Shown one piece after another: positions 17,647 to 26,467 of a stretch of 45,959 bases of DNA. The position numbers were made by a program, and so were the translations under genes. The notes under the pieces are model-generated. The model was not told where the DNA came from, did no database searches, and saw nothing but the letters and a program-made list of their open reading frames with translations. Position 1 is the stretch's first letter; each line of letters begins with the position of its first letter. This DNA comes from a virus, in the IMG/VR virus record IMGVR_UViG_3300035388_000077, positions 1 through 45,959 of that record. One strand, written 5' to 3'.

Positions 17647-17976
17647 CTAGTATGTTATTTCAAATACAACAGTTAATGAATTATCTTGATTCAAAAACTC
17701 AGTTATTTGATTTGTTTCGAGATCTGATTTTGCAAATTCAGTCTCTAATGTTTGTTCTAATAAAATGTCTTTTTCTTGAGTAACTAGATTCACTTGAAAT
17801 GTAGTCTCTTTTAAGATTGATTGATTGTCAGCAAACGTTACTGATTTTTTCCTGACAGTTTGATACACAATAAAAGGAACTTGATCCCCTTTATCACTTT
17901 CGTTTTTCATATACGATACCTTACCAGGTAATACTTTCTCAAGGATCTGATAGACTTGATTAATCTTTATAACCAT
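17647..17976 (-). CDS. Tail terminator / completion-like protein
   Basis: This protein of 109 residues has the pattern of gp17/DUF3168-like tail completion proteins: an N-terminal helix (VYQILEKVLPGKVSYM), PFIVYQTVRKKSVTFADNQSI (the 'P.I.Y' strand), then TTFQVNLVTQEKDILLEQTLE, where a strand is followed by a helix. Its place between the HK97-gp10-like and major tail genes fits. It begins one base from the previous gene's stop, so the pair is probably coupled. Confidence 0.65.
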   Translation of the reverse strand: MVIKINQVYQILEKVLPGKVSYMKNESDKGDQVPFIVYQTVRKKSVTFADNQSILKETTFQVNLVTQEKDILLEQTLETEFAKSDLETNQITEFLNQDNSLTVVFEITY

Positions 17977-17977
17977 A

Positions 17978-18367
17978 TCACTGTTCTCCTTTAATAATCG
18001 ATTTTATATTTTCTAATGTCTTTGGTAACTGTTCATCTGCTATCGGACTCATGAATGGCCTTGGTGCGATCAACTTTCCACTCTTATGTACAAAGCCAAA
18101 CTCGACTAAATGTATGAGCGTTCCTTTTTCCTTTGAATGAATTGTAATTGTTTTATTTGTTCCTATTCCACTCACTGTCTTTTGAAAGGAATCTGCCAGT
18201 GCATTTGTTCTTCCACTTCTAGGAGCCTTTATTTGAATGTTGTTTAATATAATATCACTACTTCGTTCCAGTTCTTTCTCAATTTCTGACTGAACATCTT
18301 CAGAGTATTTATTAATGATATCCATCATATCGTCTGGTAAGTCGTCAATTGTTATAGTTTTACTCAT
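17978..18367 (-). CDS. HK97 gp10-like head-tail / tail component
   Basis: The product has 129 residues. The N-terminal helix is followed by ILNNIQIKAPRSGRTNALADSF, GTLIHLVEFG and KSGKLIAPRPFMSPI, which are the HK97 gp10 family hallmarks (A.....G.L..S, ...EFG, P.PF..PA). It starts eight bases inside the previous gene. The protein acts at the head-tail junction or in tail completion. Confidence 0.8.
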   Translation of the reverse strand: MSKTITIDDLPDDMMDIINKYSEDVQSEIEKELERSSDIILNNIQIKAPRSGRTNALADSFQKTVSGIGTNKTITIHSKEKGTLIHLVEFGFVHKSGKLIAPRPFMSPIADEQLPKTLENIKSIIKGEQ

Positions 18368-18668
18368 CTTGCATCGATAGATACAATTCTATAAAAGAAG
18401 CAGTTTGATATGTTCTTTCAATCTTGTATAATTCTTCCTTCACAATGACATACTTCTGATTGGAGTATAGAAACGCAAGAATTTTTACAACCTTACTAAT
18501 TTTTGTATCTTCACTAGAATTATCTTTATAAACTTGCGATGAAATTGATAACTCAGTCGCAATTAAATCTTTTTGTGATGTTACAATTTTATTACGATTT
18601 CCAATAGCGTCTTTCGTAAACGATATATTCACTAAACTGATTTCAACATTACCACTATTAGGAAACAT
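18360..18668 (-). CDS. Head-tail closure-like protein
   Basis: The 102-residue product overlaps both neighbours (11 bp upstream, 8 bp downstream). NVEISLVNISFTKDAIGNRNKIVTSQKDLIATELSI resembles the 'DE.G......V.A...S' beginning of the phage head-tail joining family, with KYVIVKEELYKIERTYQT where the final strands are expected. It would close the connector after packaging. Assignment comes from sequence pattern plus position. Confidence 0.6.
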   Translation of the reverse strand: MFPNSGNVEISLVNISFTKDAIGNRNKIVTSQKDLIATELSISSQVYKDNSSEDTKISKVVKILAFLYSNQKYVIVKEELYKIERTYQTASFIELYLSMQDE

Positions 18669-18954
18669 TCAGATTGTCCCCTTTCGTTAGAACTAACTGT
18701 TTTGTCAACATATCAAAACTCTTAGGAAGCTCTTTGACACTTCCATCGGTTTTATATCCAAAGAAAGTTTTGCAATAAATAATAATCAAAGAATCAACGA
18801 GAGCGTTCTTGCCCTCGTCGACTTCTTCTTTCTTTACTCCCATGGATGTAAGTAGTTCTCTGCAGGAATTGATATAACCTGTCAATTCCGTATCTGCATA
18901 CGTTTCGCTAATTGGTATAAGTAGTGATTTTTTCACAGTATCTAGAATTGCCAT
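18658..18954 (-). CDS. Head-tail connector (gp6/gp15-like adaptor)
   Basis: The product has 98 residues, all helical. It reads DTVKKSLLIPISETYADTELTGYINSCRELLTSMG, then VDSLIIIYCKTFFGYKTDGS near the middle, the DNA-packaging adaptor pattern (K..LRI......D..L...I..A...I). It follows the capsid gene by 23 bp. It builds the ring under the portal. Confidence 0.7.
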   Translation of the reverse strand: MAILDTVKKSLLIPISETYADTELTGYINSCRELLTSMGVKKEEVDEGKNALVDSLIIIYCKTFFGYKTDGSVKELPKSFDMLTKQLVLTKGDNLNVS

Positions 18955-18977
18955 ATTATGATTCCTTTCTCGCTATA

Positions 18978-20111
18978 CTAAGCTGCAGCCTTTTTCTTGA
19001 TTCTTAGGAATCCTTTGTATCCTACTACATTTCCACCAGTAAACACTGAAGCTTTGTAACTGATAATTCCATCTTTAAATTTATAGTCATTTGATTTGCT
19101 AATCTCAACTGCTGAGAACACAGGTACTTCGTAGTTTTGAAGTGATCCGTAAGCCATACAATATGTTTCGGCAGCTGTCGCTGTATTAGTTAAAGCACTA
19201 CAATTACTGTTAATGATGTATGGTATACCATCAATTGTTTTATTTATGTAATCAACTGAGTGTACTTTTCTACCTTCTTGAGTTTTCAGACCAGCAAAAG
19301 CACGCAAGTCTGATTTGTTAAGAATCAATACTGCTCCACCTTCTACTTCTTCATCTCCACCATAAGCAAAAATAATATCATCAAGTGTAGTATCTGTAAT
19401 TGCCTCAACCTCTAGTGCTACTGTATCTGCTAGAGCCACAGCACTTTCACTAAATATTCCAGTAAATGTATTTGCTGTACCTGCACCTCTTAATATTTGT
19501 TCACTGATTTTTTTCTTAAGTGATATATTAATGTTTTTAAGAACTTCAGCTTGATAAGGCAATGATGGAAGTTTTTCTAGTTCTTCAGTGATTTCTGTAT
19601 AGGCTGTAATTTTAACTTTATTAATAGTTAAATACCCAAATGAAGGTTCTGTTTCACTATATGGTTTTCCTTCAAGAGTTGTTCCTGCAATACCATTTCC
19701 TTTTAAGAAACTTTTAGTATACGTTTCTCCACCAGCAAGATCTACAAGATGCACTTTATCAACTAATGTAGATACTTGTTTGAACTGTAATCCTGCTATT
19801 CCAGTTCCTGTATGTTTTGGTAATAAAATTTCAGGGCTTGATACTTGAATAACTCTAGATTCTTTTAAGTCTAGACCACGTTTTTCTAATACTTTTGAGT
19901 CTTCCACTTTCTTTGTTTCAATTACTAGTGGTGGAACATCCATCTTGTCAGATATTTCAATTTTTTTATCAATAGTCATTCGTTCTTCTTGAAGACCATT
20001 TGTTTCTATATCAAGTTCATTTAATCTTTCTAAATTTGTCTCAGCATCTACTGAGCTTCTAATTTCTTTCAAACGTTCTTCTATTTCTTTTCTTCTTTTT
20101 AGTAAATTCAT
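18978..20111 (-). CDS. HK97-fold major capsid protein
   Basis: The product has 377 residues. Residues 1-80 form a charged coiled coil (LLKRRKEIEERLKEIRSS), the delta/scaffold domain removed by the prohead protease. The HK97 core follows, with KITAYTEITEELEKLPSL, FTGIFSES, GGAVLILNKSDLRAFAGLK, GIPYIINS and YKGFLRIKKKA. AGGAGGAAAT precedes the ATG. It directly follows the protease gene, as in HK97-like phages. Confidence 0.92.
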   Translation of the reverse strand: MNLLKRRKEIEERLKEIRSSVDAETNLERLNELDIETNGLQEERMTIDKKIEISDKMDVPPLVIETKKVEDSKVLEKRGLDLKESRVIQVSSPEILLPKHTGTGIAGLQFKQVSTLVDKVHLVDLAGGETYTKSFLKGNGIAGTTLEGKPYSETEPSFGYLTINKVKITAYTEITEELEKLPSLPYQAEVLKNINISLKKKISEQILRGAGTANTFTGIFSESAVALADTVALEVEAITDTTLDDIIFAYGGDEEVEGGAVLILNKSDLRAFAGLKTQEGRKVHSVDYINKTIDGIPYIINSNCSALTNTATAAETYCMAYGSLQNYEVPVFSAVEISKSNDYKFKDGIISYKASVFTGGNVVGYKGFLRIKKKAAA

Positions 20112-20119
20112 ATTTCCTC

Positions 20120-20716
20120 CTAGGTTGTAGTTTTAATTTTTATTCTTCTTTTTATAAGTTCTGATTCACTTTGCTCATCCGCCACATCCATAGCCTTTAG
20201 TTCTAATTCCATAGATTCTAAAGATCGAGCATGAATATTGGTTTGATCATATGCTGGCGTATCCACAACCGACACATCATGTAACCGATTAATCTTAGTA
20301 ATCGTTCTTTTAGGAATGTCTCCTTCACGATTCCATATTTGTTCATCAACTGTAAATGCAAAACTCATCTTGTCTAACAAACCACTTTCAACCATTTTAT
20401 AAATATCCTGGTTGGTTGTTGTATCTAATAACTCTGCTCTTACCTTTAATCCATAATTATCTATAGTTAGTTGTAGCGATTTGTTTTTAGTTCTTGCAAT
20501 GATTAAGAAAGAATCTACATGGTTATATTTCATGGGTACATCCTTTAATGCATTATCTGACAACGCACCTCTGTCTACCTCTTCATAGAATCCGTAGTCT
20601 TTATCTCCAATAAGTGTTTCTTGATTAAAGACTATCGCATAACCTTCAAGTACCATTTTTCCTTCTTGTTCTTGAAGTGTTACATCAGCTAGTCTAGTTT
20701 CCTTTATTCTTTCCAT
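20120..20716 (-). CDS. HK97-family prohead protease
   Basis: This protein of 198 residues reads MVLEGYAIVFN at the start, has MKYNH (His66 as the expected catalytic His), LLDKMSFAFTV (Ser118) and HDVSVVDTPAYDQT (146-160), the signature of the U35 prohead protease family. It cleaves the capsid delta domain. It lies directly upstream of the capsid gene and overlaps the small gene before it by 23 bp. Confidence 0.9.
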   Translation of the reverse strand: MERIKETRLADVTLQEQEGKMVLEGYAIVFNQETLIGDKDYGFYEEVDRGALSDNALKDVPMKYNHVDSFLIIARTKNKSLQLTIDNYGLKVRAELLDTTTNQDIYKMVESGLLDKMSFAFTVDEQIWNREGDIPKRTITKINRLHDVSVVDTPAYDQTNIHARSLESMELELKAMDVADEQSESELIKRRIKIKTTT

Positions 20717-20921
20717 CTCTAACCTCTACTTCCTTAGCTTTTGGTTTAGTTTCTTTTGTTTCGTGTGAATACTCATATTCAAGCTCAGCATCCTTGTAGT
20801 GAAATGATTGTAGTTTTTCTTTTTTACAAAAATCGCTTATTACCATAGTTTTCTCTTTTTGAGTTTCCAATATGGACTTCAATGCTTCTTTCCCAATTTT
20901 TCCGTTAATCGTTATCTTCAT
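20694..20921 (-). CDS. Small portal-protease junction protein, unknown
   Basis: The 75-residue product starts at ATG 20921, after AAAGGAT and 10 A-rich bases; a longer start at 20969 lies inside the portal gene without a ribosome-binding site. It is highly charged (KITINGKIGKEALKSILETQ, then YEYSHETKETKPKAKEVEV). No cysteine or membrane segment. It overlaps both the portal and the protease genes. The family is not recognised; a scaffold or protease cofactor role is possible from position only. Confidence 0.6.
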   Translation of the reverse strand: MKITINGKIGKEALKSILETQKEKTMVISDFCKKEKLQSFHYKDAELEYEYSHETKETKPKAKEVEVRDGKNKGN

Positions 20922-22122
20922 TATTTTTTTTATCCTTTCCCACTTGATATAAGTTAGCTTTGCTAGCATCTACATAATTTAGTGATTGTAGTCTTTTGTT
21001 TCCGCCTTCTACTGGTTCAAGTCCTAGAAGGGATCTAGACTCATTCAATGACATTATTCCAAGAGCCATCAATTTCTCAATCGCTTGGACCTTTGTATTC
21101 CATGATGCATACTGCAAGCGTTCTGCATAAAAGATGATTTGTTCACCTCTTTGAACTTCGTTGTCAGTTAGTAATCCTATAGTAAAAGCCTCCGACAATT
21201 GAATTGACAAAGGCTCTATTGTTGATTCATAAAAAGAGTTAAACTCATCTTCTGAGTAATTGTTTTCGAACACTGGTACAGAAACTCCATAGTAGTCTAA
21301 TACCTTTGCCTGCAAGAACTCCAAGGTCTCTTTGTCAATTAGTTTTGGATCCAACGATAAAGGAATGTATTCCGACTTTAAATCTAACGGAATAATTGAA
21401 CTTCCTTTTAACTTTACAGAATCACTTAACGCTTTATCAAATAGATCTCGTTGTTTTCTTTTGTCATCTTCACTTAACATTCCGTTCATTTTTACAATCC
21501 CACGAATTTGCATTGAAGATTTAACTGCATTATCTATTCCCTGTAGTAAATTATCATTAATCTGTATCGTTTTAAGAATAGCTTCATGGTCTCCAGCGGA
21601 TCCACTACCACCAAACAAATCATGGTCCGAATAATATCTTCTTAAATGAATCACATTTTCATAAGGTAATGTAAAATCTCTTCCATCACTGAAGTAAAAC
21701 TTTAAATAATATGACCCAAGTGAATCGACTTGTGTTTCTATCATACTTGGTTTAAGTGGATATAAAGCCTTTACTCTTCCGGTTAATTTATCAAACTGTG
21801 GATAAACAAAGGCGTTATCATTTAACAACAATAAGCTGACAATTCGATAAATGAAATCATATGGAGTCATTACAGGGTTTGGTTTATGTTGTAACAAAAA
21901 AGACAGTGCTCCTTTTTTTTCGGAGACCGTCTTATCTTCTTTGGTTTTAATATACTTTGGTTTTAGTTTTGCACACTGGCTCGCTACTCTATCTATGCAT
22001 ATTTTTACTACTTCACTATTCGAGACATTATTCCCAAATGGAACAAATGAATTACTTAATCCACTTATCAAATCAAAGCCTTGTGTATTACCTTGCTTCT
22101 TTTTTCTAGTAAATATTCCCAA
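20905..22122 (-). CDS. HK97-family portal protein
   Basis: The product has 405 residues with MGIFTRKKK at the start, VVKICIDRVASQCAKLKPKY (the conserved 'V..ci..ia..va..p' helix), LLQHKPNPVMTPYDFIYRIV, NAFVYPQFD, ALYPLKPSMIE and SLNESRSLLGLEPVEGGNK near the end. These are standard HK97 portal landmarks. The start is TTG at 22122 with AGAGGTGAT upstream. It forms the dodecameric DNA entry ring. It is separated from TerL by a plus-strand gene, which is unusual. Confidence 0.92.
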   Translation of the reverse strand: MGIFTRKKKQGNTQGFDLISGLSNSFVPFGNNVSNSEVVKICIDRVASQCAKLKPKYIKTKEDKTVSEKKGALSFLLQHKPNPVMTPYDFIYRIVSLLLLNDNAFVYPQFDKLTGRVKALYPLKPSMIETQVDSLGSYYLKFYFSDGRDFTLPYENVIHLRRYYSDHDLFGGSGSAGDHEAILKTIQINDNLLQGIDNAVKSSMQIRGIVKMNGMLSEDDKRKQRDLFDKALSDSVKLKGSSIIPLDLKSEYIPLSLDPKLIDKETLEFLQAKVLDYYGVSVPVFENNYSEDEFNSFYESTIEPLSIQLSEAFTIGLLTDNEVQRGEQIIFYAERLQYASWNTKVQAIEKLMALGIMSLNESRSLLGLEPVEGGNKRLQSLNYVDASKANLYQVGKDKKNNEDND

Positions 22123-22161
22123 TTTATCACCTCTTTTCTTTTTCTTTTAATTACTATCTTG

Positions 22162-22167
22162 TATAAT
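22162..22167 (+). promoter_or_regulatory. -10 element of the plus-strand moron gene
   Basis: TATAAT stands 24 bp upstream of the ATG of the opposite-strand membrane gene, with GAGAGG between them as ribosome-binding site. No clear -35 is present; the region 17 bp upstream is T-rich. Confidence 0.5.
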
Positions 22168-22190
22168 GGTTGTGAGAGGTAGTTGATATT

Positions 22191-22658
22191 ATGAATGGTT
22201 ATATTATAGGTGCAGTGTTAACTGTTGCTGGATGGTTGATAGGTTTCGCTTCTAGTTTACTTCTACAACATTTAAATAACAAAGCAAATGAAAGAAAGGA
22301 GTTAGAAGCTCTACTGATTGATTTTGAACATGCTTGCATACAAGAAGAAACTCTAAGTCGCACAATAGACTTTGTAGGATTTAAGATTATATTATCTTCG
22401 GTAAGTAATGCCTTGAGTAGAACACGAATCTATATTTCGCTCTTTAGTATTACGAAAGTAAAATTCACGATCGACATACTTAAGACCTACGATAAATTAA
22501 AAGCAGATGTTAGTAAGTTAGTATATGATTCAATGAATGGACCATTAGAGATTCCAATGACTGAAAAACTAACAACTATACAAGAAGAATTTATATATTT
22601 ACGTTCTTGCATTACCAGTGGTGTTACAATTCATCTATCTAAAAAGCATGTAAAATAA
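22191..22658 (+). CDS. Plus-strand membrane protein, phage moron candidate
   Basis: The 155-residue product has one N-terminal membrane segment (about 4-26, IIGAVLTVAGWLIGFASSLL), then HLNNKANERKELEALLIDFEH and a mostly helical cytoplasmic region. It is the only plus-strand gene in the packaging/structural block, inserted between the portal and TerL genes, with its own -10 and a terminator that overlaps its stop. That layout is typical of a moron, expressed from the prophage independently of the late operon. Membrane helix plus helical tail would fit a superinfection-exclusion protein, but no family is recognised. Confidence 0.7.
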   Translation: MNGYIIGAVLTVAGWLIGFASSLLLQHLNNKANERKELEALLIDFEHACIQEETLSRTIDFVGFKIILSSVSNALSRTRIYISLFSITKVKFTIDILKTYDKLKADVSKLVYDSMNGPLEIPMTEKLTTIQEEFIYLRSCITSGVTIHLSKKHVK

Positions 22659-22669
22659 TCATGCTTTTT
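22641..22669. terminator. Bidirectional terminator after the moron gene
   Basis: AAAAAGCATG (22641-22650) pairs with CATGCTTTTTTT (22660-22670) across about nine bases. The T run follows on the plus strand, and the A run gives Ts on the minus strand. It overlaps the moron's stop codon and abuts the TerL stop at 22670. Confidence 0.8.
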
Positions 22670-24316
22670 TTATATCATATTTTCATAATCATTTCTATAC
22701 CTTGATAAAACTGCATATGCAATAATAAGTGCCACTGTTCCATCAATTCTTTTATATTGAGAATTAAGCTTCGAGGGTTGTATATTTCCATTAACATCAA
22801 CTTTAGCTTGTGTATTTGCTAAGCACCATTTTAATATCGGATTGTTACTATAGTTAATTAGACCATTCTTTAGATCTGCTTCTAATTGCTTCATTGGTTC
22901 TGAAAGTGTATAAATTCCTTGTCTAACCTTTTCCATATTGAATCCAGAGTCATCCATTTCCTTTACCCAGTATTGACTGTTCCAAGGATCATACCCTATC
23001 CATAATGGTCTGATACCGTAGGTTCTTACCATATCTAGATACCATTTAGTTACAAGACTAAAATCATTTTGATTACCATCAGTAAGTGTTATAAGTCCTC
23101 TTTTAACCCAAATATCATATGGCACATTATCTTCTTCTATTCTTTTATCAAGTACGTCTCTTGGCATAAAGAAGTGTGGTATTACCCATTTTTTATTTGA
23201 GTCCCTTTTTTGGATTAATAGTATGCTTGCTGTTAAGTCTGTTGTTGATGATAAATCCACTCCACCAACAGCATAGCTATCTCGTAATTCATCTAGGTCA
23301 TATACTTCCTCATTAGATAAATCATCAAAGTTCAACCATGCACCTTGATCTGTTTGTTTTACGTTAAAGTCTTTACACAACATGGTTACTCTTGTTGATA
23401 AATCGTTTCTTGATTTATTCATTAAGTCCTCTAGATATGTTGGAAGTTTAATCGCTCCAAGACTTGGATTCGATTTATACCAACTTTTAGGATCATCAAA
23501 CACTTCTTTGATTGAGTCTTGAGTATATAGCCATGGCAAAACTCTCTCGTCTTCTATATCACCTTTTAGCATCTTTCGTGCATATGCTAGTTTGTTATCT
23601 AGAAAGCCACCAACTGTTGTACCTTCAGTTGTTATGATAAAAATTAACGGTTCTTTTTTAGTCGACTGTGATTGCTTAATTGCATCGTAGACTTTTGAAT
23701 CAGTCATCTCATGTACTTCATCAATACATCCAACTTCTATATTGTATCCATCTTTGTTTCGTGACTGAGCAGATAACTTTTTAATTTTGTTTTTAGTCTT
23801 TGGACTGTAGATAAAGAAGATATTCTTTTTACTGCGTTTCTCATTTCTTAGTGCTTTAGATTGCTCACGCATATTGTTAATCTCTTCAAAGAGAATGTTA
23901 GCTTGCTCTGTTGTATTTGATGCACATACAATATCAACTCCACCTCTTGAAAGAAAGAACTCAGCTAAATCAATACCAGCAATGAATGTAGTCTTACCAT
24001 TCTTCCTTGCAACTAGCAATAGGACTTCGTTAAATCTACGGAGTCCCGTTTCTCTATATTTAAAACCATAAGCGGTTTGAAGTAATGCTTTTTCCCATAG
24101 TTCAAGTTTGAAAGGGATCCCATTAAATGGTGACTTTGTGTGTCTGCAAAAAGTCTCAATAAACTCAATTCTTAGATTGCCAGGCTTTGGATCAAACACA
24201 TACTTTTCATTATTTAGATCAGCAAGGAGCAGTTTGAGCTCTTTGATTAATTCCTTGCCTGCAATAATCTCACCAGTTTCAATTGCATTACTGTACTCAA
24301 CTAAGTAATTTGTCAC
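22670..24316 (-). CDS. terL: Terminase large subunit
   Basis: The product has 548 residues. The ATPase domain has Walker A-like LLLVARKNGKTT (100-110) and Walker B CIDEVHEMTD (197-206). The nuclease domain has AVGGVDLSSTTDL (D354), WIGYDPWNS and AKVDVNGNIQPSK. It belongs to the P27/Terminase_1 type used by HK97-like phages. It starts with GTG overlapping the TerS TGA stop (GTGA). It packages DNA into the prohead through the portal. Confidence 0.93.
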   Translation of the reverse strand: MTNYLVEYSNAIETGEIIAGKELIKELKLLLADLNNEKYVFDPKPGNLRIEFIETFCRHTKSPFNGIPFKLELWEKALLQTAYGFKYRETGLRRFNEVLLLVARKNGKTTFIAGIDLAEFFLSRGGVDIVCASNTTEQANILFEEINNMREQSKALRNEKRSKKNIFFIYSPKTKNKIKKLSAQSRNKDGYNIEVGCIDEVHEMTDSKVYDAIKQSQSTKKEPLIFIITTEGTTVGGFLDNKLAYARKMLKGDIEDERVLPWLYTQDSIKEVFDDPKSWYKSNPSLGAIKLPTYLEDLMNKSRNDLSTRVTMLCKDFNVKQTDQGAWLNFDDLSNEEVYDLDELRDSYAVGGVDLSSTTDLTASILLIQKRDSNKKWVIPHFFMPRDVLDKRIEEDNVPYDIWVKRGLITLTDGNQNDFSLVTKWYLDMVRTYGIRPLWIGYDPWNSQYWVKEMDDSGFNMEKVRQGIYTLSEPMKQLEADLKNGLINYSNNPILKWCLANTQAKVDVNGNIQPSKLNSQYKRIDGTVALIIAYAVLSRYRNDYENMI

Positions 24317-24648
24317 ATTTGAGACTTTCTTAAAAACTCATCGAACTCATCATCCATATCTTTTTCTTGTTTACCTAATACAGAATTAAGTGTTTTAATT
24401 ACAGTTCCATATGAATTAACCAGCTTTGTATAGTACTTTGCTGATTCTGTCTGCCTTTGTGCTCCTCTACTTGACACTTGAACTGCACCAAACTCTCTAA
24501 TTTTACTTTGAAGTTGATCTAGCTCTACTTTCATAAAGGAAGCTTGTTGAATTAAACTATCAACAAGCTCTGATTTTGTTTCATCACTATCTTTAAACAA
24601 AGATTTTAATCGTTCATATTCTAAATCAACATGTGATGTTTTTGACAT
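24313..24648 (-). CDS. terS: Terminase small subunit (P27-like)
   Basis: The product has 111 residues. The start is ATG at 24648, 6 nt after GGAGTG; a TTG at 24666 in the same frame overlaps that site. The helical sequence with LIQQASFMKVELDQLQSKI and RQTESAKYYTKLVNSYGTVIKTL is typical of P27-type small terminases, and it overlaps TerL by four bases. It binds the packaging site and hands DNA to TerL. A terminator separates it from the SIR2 gene upstream. Confidence 0.8.
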   Translation of the reverse strand: MSKTSHVDLEYERLKSLFKDSDETKSELVDSLIQQASFMKVELDQLQSKIREFGAVQVSSRGAQRQTESAKYYTKLVNSYGTVIKTLNSVLGKQEKDMDDEFDEFLRKSQM

Positions 24649-24665
24649 TACTTTCACTCCAAACA

Positions 24666-24692
24666 AAAAGCCACCTTGATAGTGACTTTAAA
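24666..24692 (-). terminator. Intrinsic terminator between SIR2 gene and terS
   Basis: On the minus strand AGTCAC pairs with GTGGCT (one G·U pair) over a seven-base loop, followed by TTTTTG. It ends the SIR2 transcript before terS. Confidence 0.6.
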
Positions 24693-24711
24693 TTTATATT
24701 TTATATCTTAT

Positions 24712-26322
24712 CTATTCTACTTCCATTTGCTCAACCTTTGCTAAATAACAAACTAATTGCCTAAATTGAGTAATATTCATTACTTCGTTTTGATTTTCAA
24801 ATATCTCCTGCAATTTTGGTCTAACCTCTGAAACATTAAAATCACCATTTATAATTAAATAAAGTAACTTAGTATATTCATCATTCTTAATACTCTTATC
24901 TTTCTTAAAAAATGTTTCAAAATGCTTTTCCCAAGTGTTCTTATAATTTGGGTTCTTTTCTTTAAATAAGCCAGCCTTATCCACAATTTTAAAATATTTG
25001 TCCTCTCTTTTTTGAAAGTTCAATTTATATTTTTCATGTACAGGATCTTCCGGACTAAGATTTTGTGAAATATAATAACATGGAAAATTCAGAGTATCTG
25101 TTAAACTCTTTTTAGCCCATTCATTTGCTATATTCTTAAAAAGAATCTTTTTACTATTATAAAGAGCATACTCAATAATCTTTGCAGTTGTTGTCCCGAT
25201 AATTCCAAAAACATTATCAGAAGCAATTGAAGTTTTAGGATATACCCCTAGAACTAGTCTGTCTGAATCTATTTTATCGATATCAATTGCATCTGCTATA
25301 AATACTTTCTTTCCCTTTTTTTCATGAATTGCTAATAAATCATATATAATCTCGTTATATTTTTTAATTTCCTTAATACTAATTGCTTGTTTTGTATCAG
25401 CAATACATTTATATATTAAGGAAAAGTTATCGGTTTTAATTCTTTGCATTTCAATGCTTTTAGAAGTTAACTGAAAGCTAGTTGTAGAGAAGTCTAAGTT
25501 TTCATTCCCGCAATCATATTCAACGAAAAACATATTGTTGGATACTTCTTTAAGAATATCCATCGAAAAATGTTTAATGAAATTTTGAAGAATCGCTTTA
25601 ATATTTGGGTCTTCCATGCTGAAGCCCATAAAAATAAGCGGCCTATTTATTAGTGTATTGTACATCTTTGAAATAAAGATGTTCATATTTTCATTATATT
25701 CTGTATAATCTTTTGTATCAATAACTATGTTCTTTGGTTCACTAATACATCCGTGAATCTTGTATGCTTCACCAATACCAAATGAATTTGAGAAATATAG
25801 ATCCTGCTGGTTAACAAAAACATTGTAGTCTAATCCAACTAATATTTCATTTTCAAGTAACGTATCATAATTAGTTGTAAATACATTATTAACTTTATAC
25901 ATAGCTTTTTTTAAGTCTTCAATTTCATCTACAATTTTTGGATTACGTTTTAAGTTCTTATTACGAACTTTTTTTGTTACCAACAACTTAAAATAGCTAG
26001 CTCCATCAACTAAATGTTTAATATCGCATTCTTCAACTAGAGTTTCAGCATTAATTTCATTATCCTCAATTTTTTTGACTAACAATCTAGAAAGTTCGGT
26101 TGCCAAAGCTGGATACAAGACATTTGTCTCTGGACCTTTTTCATTTATCAGTCTCTCTTTAATTGCATAGAACTGAAGTTTGCTTATATTAATATCATTT
26201 GCAACATCAATCAACAACTCTTCCCAAGTCAACATGTCCTCTAAGTATCTTTTAGAAAATCCCGCCCCAAGAAACAAAGCCGGTAATCTATTTCCCTCTA
26301 ACATTTTTTCTAAAGCATTCAC
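24712..26322 (-). CDS. SIR2-like defence protein
   Basis: The product has 536 residues. The N-terminal half is a SIR2 domain: LPALFLGAGFSKRYLEDML (GAGFS at 19-23, NAD-binding), NNVFTTNYDTLLE (149-157), YKIHG with the expected catalytic His190, and PLIFMGFSMEDPNI (229-241). The C-terminal ~250 residues have no recognised domain. Bacterial SIR2 effectors of this kind deplete NAD during phage infection. It starts with GTG after GAGGTGAT and has its own extended -10 and terminator, so it is an autonomous unit. It lies between the cos-like block and terS. The phage carries it as cargo, presumably against competitors. The sensor that activates it is not known. Confidence 0.85.
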   Translation of the reverse strand: MNALEKMLEGNRLPALFLGAGFSKRYLEDMLTWEELLIDVANDINISKLQFYAIKERLINEKGPETNVLYPALATELSRLLVKKIEDNEINAETLVEECDIKHLVDGASYFKLLVTKKVRNKNLKRNPKIVDEIEDLKKAMYKVNNVFTTNYDTLLENEILVGLDYNVFVNQQDLYFSNSFGIGEAYKIHGCISEPKNIVIDTKDYTEYNENMNIFISKMYNTLINRPLIFMGFSMEDPNIKAILQNFIKHFSMDILKEVSNNMFFVEYDCGNENLDFSTTSFQLTSKSIEMQRIKTDNFSLIYKCIADTKQAISIKEIKKYNEIIYDLLAIHEKKGKKVFIADAIDIDKIDSDRLVLGVYPKTSIASDNVFGIIGTTTAKIIEYALYNSKKILFKNIANEWAKKSLTDTLNFPCYYISQNLSPEDPVHEKYKLNFQKREDKYFKIVDKAGLFKEKNPNYKNTWEKHFETFFKKDKSIKNDEYTKLLYLIINGDFNVSEVRPKLQEIFENQNEVMNITQFRQLVCYLAKVEQMEVE

Positions 26323-26338
26323 AATATCACCTCAAATA

Positions 26339-26347
26339 ATTATAACA
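26339..26347 (-). promoter_or_regulatory. Extended -10 promoter for the SIR2 gene
   Basis: On the minus strand TGTTATAAT ends 16 bp before the GTG start, with GAGGTGAT between as ribosome-binding site. The transcript would have a very short leader. Confidence 0.6.
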
Positions 26348-26392
26348 CGTTCTTCTTTATAAATATCATCAAATAAGAAATTCTAATTTTCA

Positions 26393-26467
26393 AAATTTTT
26401 GCCCTGCGTATTTTAAAGGTTCCCCCACTCGGTACCCCTTGGTTCAAGACTGTTTATGTATGGGGGG
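26393..26467. other. GC-rich block between HNH and terS, candidate cos site
   Basis: In strongly AT-rich DNA this stretch stands out: minus strand CCCCCC, CCAAGGGGTACCGAGTGGGGG, then GCAGGGCAAAAATTTTGAA. In HK97-type phages of Gram-positive hosts the cohesive-end site lies between the HNH and TerS genes and often has such short G and C runs beside an A/T-rich palindrome. The stop codon of the HEPN-like gene abuts it. Nick positions cannot be read. Confidence 0.5.
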
